A DNA stretch of 14,837 nucleotides, taken from NCBI RefSeq assembly GCF_000188695.1, contig NW_004754931.1:410683-425519 (forward strand), read 5' to 3'. Position 1 is the first letter of the stretch; the number at the start of each line of letters is the position of its first letter. The translations under genes and the position numbers were made by a program. Source of the stretch: Salpingoeca rosetta (Eukaryota; Opisthokonta; Choanoflagellata; Craspedida; Salpingoecidae). This document shows, piece by piece, positions 12,327 to 14,837 of this stretch. The notes beneath the pieces are model-generated. The model was not told the origin of the DNA and did no database searches. It saw only the letters and a program-made list of their open reading frames with translations.

Positions 12327-12531
12327 TGTTGAGAGTTGTGTGGTTATGTGGTGTGTTATGCAAGAGCATGTAACATCGAGCAACCACACAAGGTAAACAC
12401 TGCACGTGCAACAGATTGGAGGGAAATCACGTGAACATTCCAGAACACAAGAGAGGTGAGTGCAAATTTGTGGTGTCGTGAAGAAGGGAGGTCAATGATA
12501 TGACTCAGCAGACAGGACTTGCCTGTCAACA
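12327..12531 (-). repeat. Candidate 3' LTR of the copia element
   Basis: On the minus strand the segment opens TGTTGACAGG directly after a purine tract and closes CTCTCAACA, giving six-base inverted ends TGTTGA/TCAACA, the usual TG...CA form of LTRs. The length of 205 bases is within the copia range. The 5' LTR needed for proof is outside the window, so the far end is a guess. Confidence 0.4.
12511..12527. repeat. Inverted repeat near the LTR terminus
   Basis: GACAGG and CCTGTC flank a five-base spacer ACTTG, four bases inside the proposed LTR end. It could form a short hairpin or be an integrase recognition feature; this is inference. Confidence 0.6.
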
Positions 12532-12540
12532 CTCCCCCGC
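12532..12540 (-). other. Polypurine tract
   Basis: The minus strand reads GCGGGGGAG immediately before TGTTGA, the position of the plus-strand primer site of LTR retrotransposons. It lies 213 bases past the pol stop codon. Confidence 0.55.
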
Positions 12541-12753
12541 ATTGACCTACCTCTCTGCTGCGTTGATGTTCTGAAACGTGATGATGATGATGATGATGTC
12601 ATGCATGTAGGAATGGCATGGGCAGAGGTAGGTGAGATGTGAGTAAGGACGTGTGTTGTGGAACACGTTTAAGAAAATGGTTGGTGCCTGTGGTGCGCAG
12701 CCTGTTGTGGAAGGCTGGCCCGAGTGAAGGCGTGTCCTGTGGTGCGCGGCCGC

Positions 12754-14735
12754 TCAGAGGTCCTGACGCGGAGTCGAAGGACGTGGCGACCGGCCCGAAT
12801 GAGGACGGGCCCGTGGCTGGCAACCTGGCAGAGGACGCTGGTCGAACAGCATCGTGCAGAACTGAGCCGTCTTGGGCCGAGGGAGGATCTTCGTGAGGAG
12901 ATCTGCGATCATGTGCTCCGTGGCGAGGTAGCTCAGCACAATCCTCTTGGTGTCGACGCACTCGCGGATGTAGTGGTACTTGACGAGGATGTGCCGCATG
13001 CGCGAGGCGGCGTGTTCGGCAACGCGCTGCGCCGGCTGGTTGTCCGTGTGGACGAGCGTGGGCTCGCACAGGACGGCGCCGGTGAGCTCCTCCTGGAGTT
13101 GGCGAAGGAACATGAGTTCCTGTGCGGTGGCTGCGAGAGCCATGTACTCCGCGTCGGCGGAGGCTGTGGCCACAGTGGCCTGCAGCTTGGAGTTCCAGGA
13201 CACGGGGCCCGTGGAACAGAAGACGACGAAGCCCGTGCGGGAACGTCGCGTGTCAACGTCGGAGGCAAAGGACGCATCCGAGTACGCTGAGAGCACGCCG
13301 TCGGCAGTGCTGCCGTTGCTGGTGTCGCCAGTGGCGGCGTACTTGATGGTGTAGGACAAGGTGCCCTTGATGTAGCGAAGAAGGTGCTTGGCAGCCTTCC
13401 AGTGGTCCATGCTGAAGTGCTGCATGCGGCGAGACAGGATGGAGACAGCCGCTGAGATGTCTGGGCGCGTCATCGTCGCAGCATAGAGGAGGGAGCCAAG
13501 CAGCTCGCGGAACGGCACGTCCGGCAGTGGCTCCTCCTTGTCGGCCGGCTTGTCGACGTAGCCCGTGCAGAGCGGCGTGCCGACCGGCTTGCAGTCAGCC
13601 ATGCCGAAGCTCTCCAGCACGTTGCACAGGTAGTGTTCCTGGCTCATGGTGACGGTCCTGGCCTTGCGGTCGTGCTGCACCTTGATGCCGAGACATATGT
13701 CTGGGCTGCCCAGGTCCTTCATCTTGAAGCGCTTGGAGATGGCCTTCTTGAACGCGGCCATGTCGCTGTCGCTGTCGGCGAAGATGAGCAGGTCGTCCAC
13801 GTAGACGGCAACCCACATCATCTTGCCACCCTTGCAGGTGCGGCGGTAGATGCAGGCGTCCGTGGCTGTGGCGACGAAGTCCTGCTCGCGCATCCAGGCG
13901 TCCAGCGTGTGGTTCCACAGGCGCGGGCTCTGCTTCAGCCCATACAGCCCGCGCTTGAGGCGCAGGACTGTATTCGGCGAGAAGATGCCGTCGACGGCCG
14001 GTGGCTGGACGTAGATCTCGTGATCCACGGGCGCGTTGAGGAACGCCGTGTTGACGTCCATCTGCTGGATGTCCATGCCACGCGCGACGGCCATGGCGAG
14101 CATGGTGCGAATGGCTGCGATCGTATCCGTCGGGGCAAAGGTGTCCGTGTAGTTGTCACCGTGGACCTGGAGTAGCCTTTGGCAACCCAGCGCGCCTTGT
14201 ACTTGATCACATAACCATGGTCATCACGCTGCGTCGAAAAGATGACCATAGTACGGAGCAGCTTGTGGCCCTTGGGAAGGTCAGCGCGAGGCACGACGTC
14301 GTAGACGTCATTGGCGTGCATTCCCGCACACTCGTCCAGGATGACTTGGCGCCACTCCTCAGAGTCTGGCGAGGCAAGCGCCTCCTTGACGGTGCATGGA
14401 TCAGCTGACGTCGCAACATTGCCAACAGCGATGTCTGGTAGATGACCACCCACTGCTGATGTCTTTTCCCCCGTACCAGCAGCGCTGGTGGCACCGTGTC
14501 ACGTGGTGGTTGAGCCACCAGAGGTGTCCTTGTCGCCGAGGGTCTCGGACACCAGCAGCTGGTCCCAGACGGAGCACACAAGGGCACGTGGCTGGAGCAA
14601 CGTCTTCTTCTCATATGGTCCAGTAGGAGCGCCGGCAACTTTGTCATCGGTTGAGTGGAGAGCGTTAATAGGAGCATTGAAGCAGAGGCACCGCAATTCA
14701 GTCGAGAAACAAAAAAGAGGAGACGCAGTCTTCCT
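12754..14735 (-). pseudogene. Copia pol fragment: reverse transcriptase and RNase H, disrupted
   Basis: The long frame 12754-14103 (stop TGA 12754-12756) carries the copia reverse transcriptase signatures VNTAFLNAPVDHEIYVQPP, LKRGLYGLKQSPRLW and the catalytic YVDD in WVAVYVDDLLIFADS. RNase H blocks follow: YSDASFASD, SRTGFVVF, ASADAEYMALA, HTDNQPA and DLLTKILPRP. The N-terminal reverse transcriptase part (SPDSEEWRQVILDE to KARWVAKGYS) lies in another frame, and the switch is a small indel near 14165-14170. Upstream in that second frame a TGA at 14499-14501 interrupts the linker, and another TGA sits at 14736-14738. The active-site residues survive, so decay is slight. The copy probably cannot make full Pol by itself, unless the breaks are assembly errors. 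Confidence 0.85.
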
Positions 14736-14837
14736 TCATGATGGCGCCGAAGCGAGCGGTGATGGCGTGACAGACAGAAGTGTCTGGGTCATCCAGGGTG
14801 GGCGGGCCTGGTACAGACTAGAAGAATCAGGGTGTTG
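14736..14837 (-). other. Unassigned right edge
   Basis: Upstream of the pol linker the minus strand has an open frame reading DDPDTSVCHAITARFGAIMK before a stop at 14706-14708. It does not resemble copia integrase as I know it. It may be divergent element sequence or host DNA. Confidence 0.3.

Larger units (their letters stand above)
12532..14837 (-). mobile_element. Ty1/copia LTR retrotransposon, 3' part
   Basis: Order on the minus strand is pol linker, reverse transcriptase, RNase H, polypurine tract, LTR, which is the copia order (integrase before reverse transcriptase). Gag, protease and integrase are not visible and would lie to the right of 14837 or are lost. The region is GC-rich and free of the GT/CA microsatellites that fill neighbouring spacers, consistent with a recent insertion. 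The element's 3' end faces the 3' side of tRNA-Arg. Confidence 0.85.

Noticed and set aside
12639..14175. Plus-strand frames opposite copia pol
   Set aside because: The minus strand carries clear reverse transcriptase and RNase H motifs; the plus frames are GC-rich antisense by-products.

Overview
The window looks like nuclear DNA from a compact, intron-bearing eukaryote. Coding genes are short-exon and GC-rich, introns are about 110-410 bp, a tRNA gene carries internal A and B boxes, and a Ty1/copia retrotransposon is present. Single-cell opisthokonts such as choanoflagellates (Salpingoeca type) would fit, given the IWS1 and MTMR6/7/8-like proteins and a large leucine-rich-repeat (LRR) surface protein. 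The organism assignment is inference; nothing here names the species. Long (GT)n/(CA)n tracts dominate the introns and spacers and generate most of the spurious open frames.

Layout, left to right. (1) 1-1024, plus strand: the last four exons of an IWS1/Spn1 transcription-elongation factor gene, ending with an AATAAA signal at 1266. (2) 1025-1920: spacer with (GAT)n and a 38-unit (CAA)n tract. (3) 1921-6238, minus strand: an LRR protein with a membrane anchor near its N terminus. It is one 3.2-kb exon, probably preceded by two small exons at 5500-5682 and 5975-6238. (4) 6239-6808: a divergent promoter region. (5) 6809-7909, plus strand: a single-exon, Golgi-type membrane sulfotransferase. (6) 7910-8677: GT-rich spacer between convergent genes. 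(7) 8678-11903, minus strand: a myotubularin-family lipid phosphatase that I could splice over ten exons from reading-frame phase and family similarity. Part of its PH-GRAM region is unplaced and its C terminus appears shortened. (8) 11978-12050, plus strand: tRNA-Arg(UCG), only 74 bp from the myotubularin start codon and divergent to it. (9) 12051-12530: spacer and a candidate retrotransposon LTR. (10) 12532-14837, minus strand: the 3' part of a Ty1/copia element (reverse transcriptase and RNase H) with one frameshift and one in-frame stop.

The genes are not an operon or a joint pathway; they are ordinary unlinked eukaryotic genes. The most interesting patterns are: sense-strand (GT)n tracts starting at or just after many 5' splice sites; the type II LRR protein with about 40 repeats and a possible alternative terminal exon; and the close packing of tRNA gene, myotubularin promoter and copia LTR. 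I did not find a convincing previously undescribed multi-gene system.
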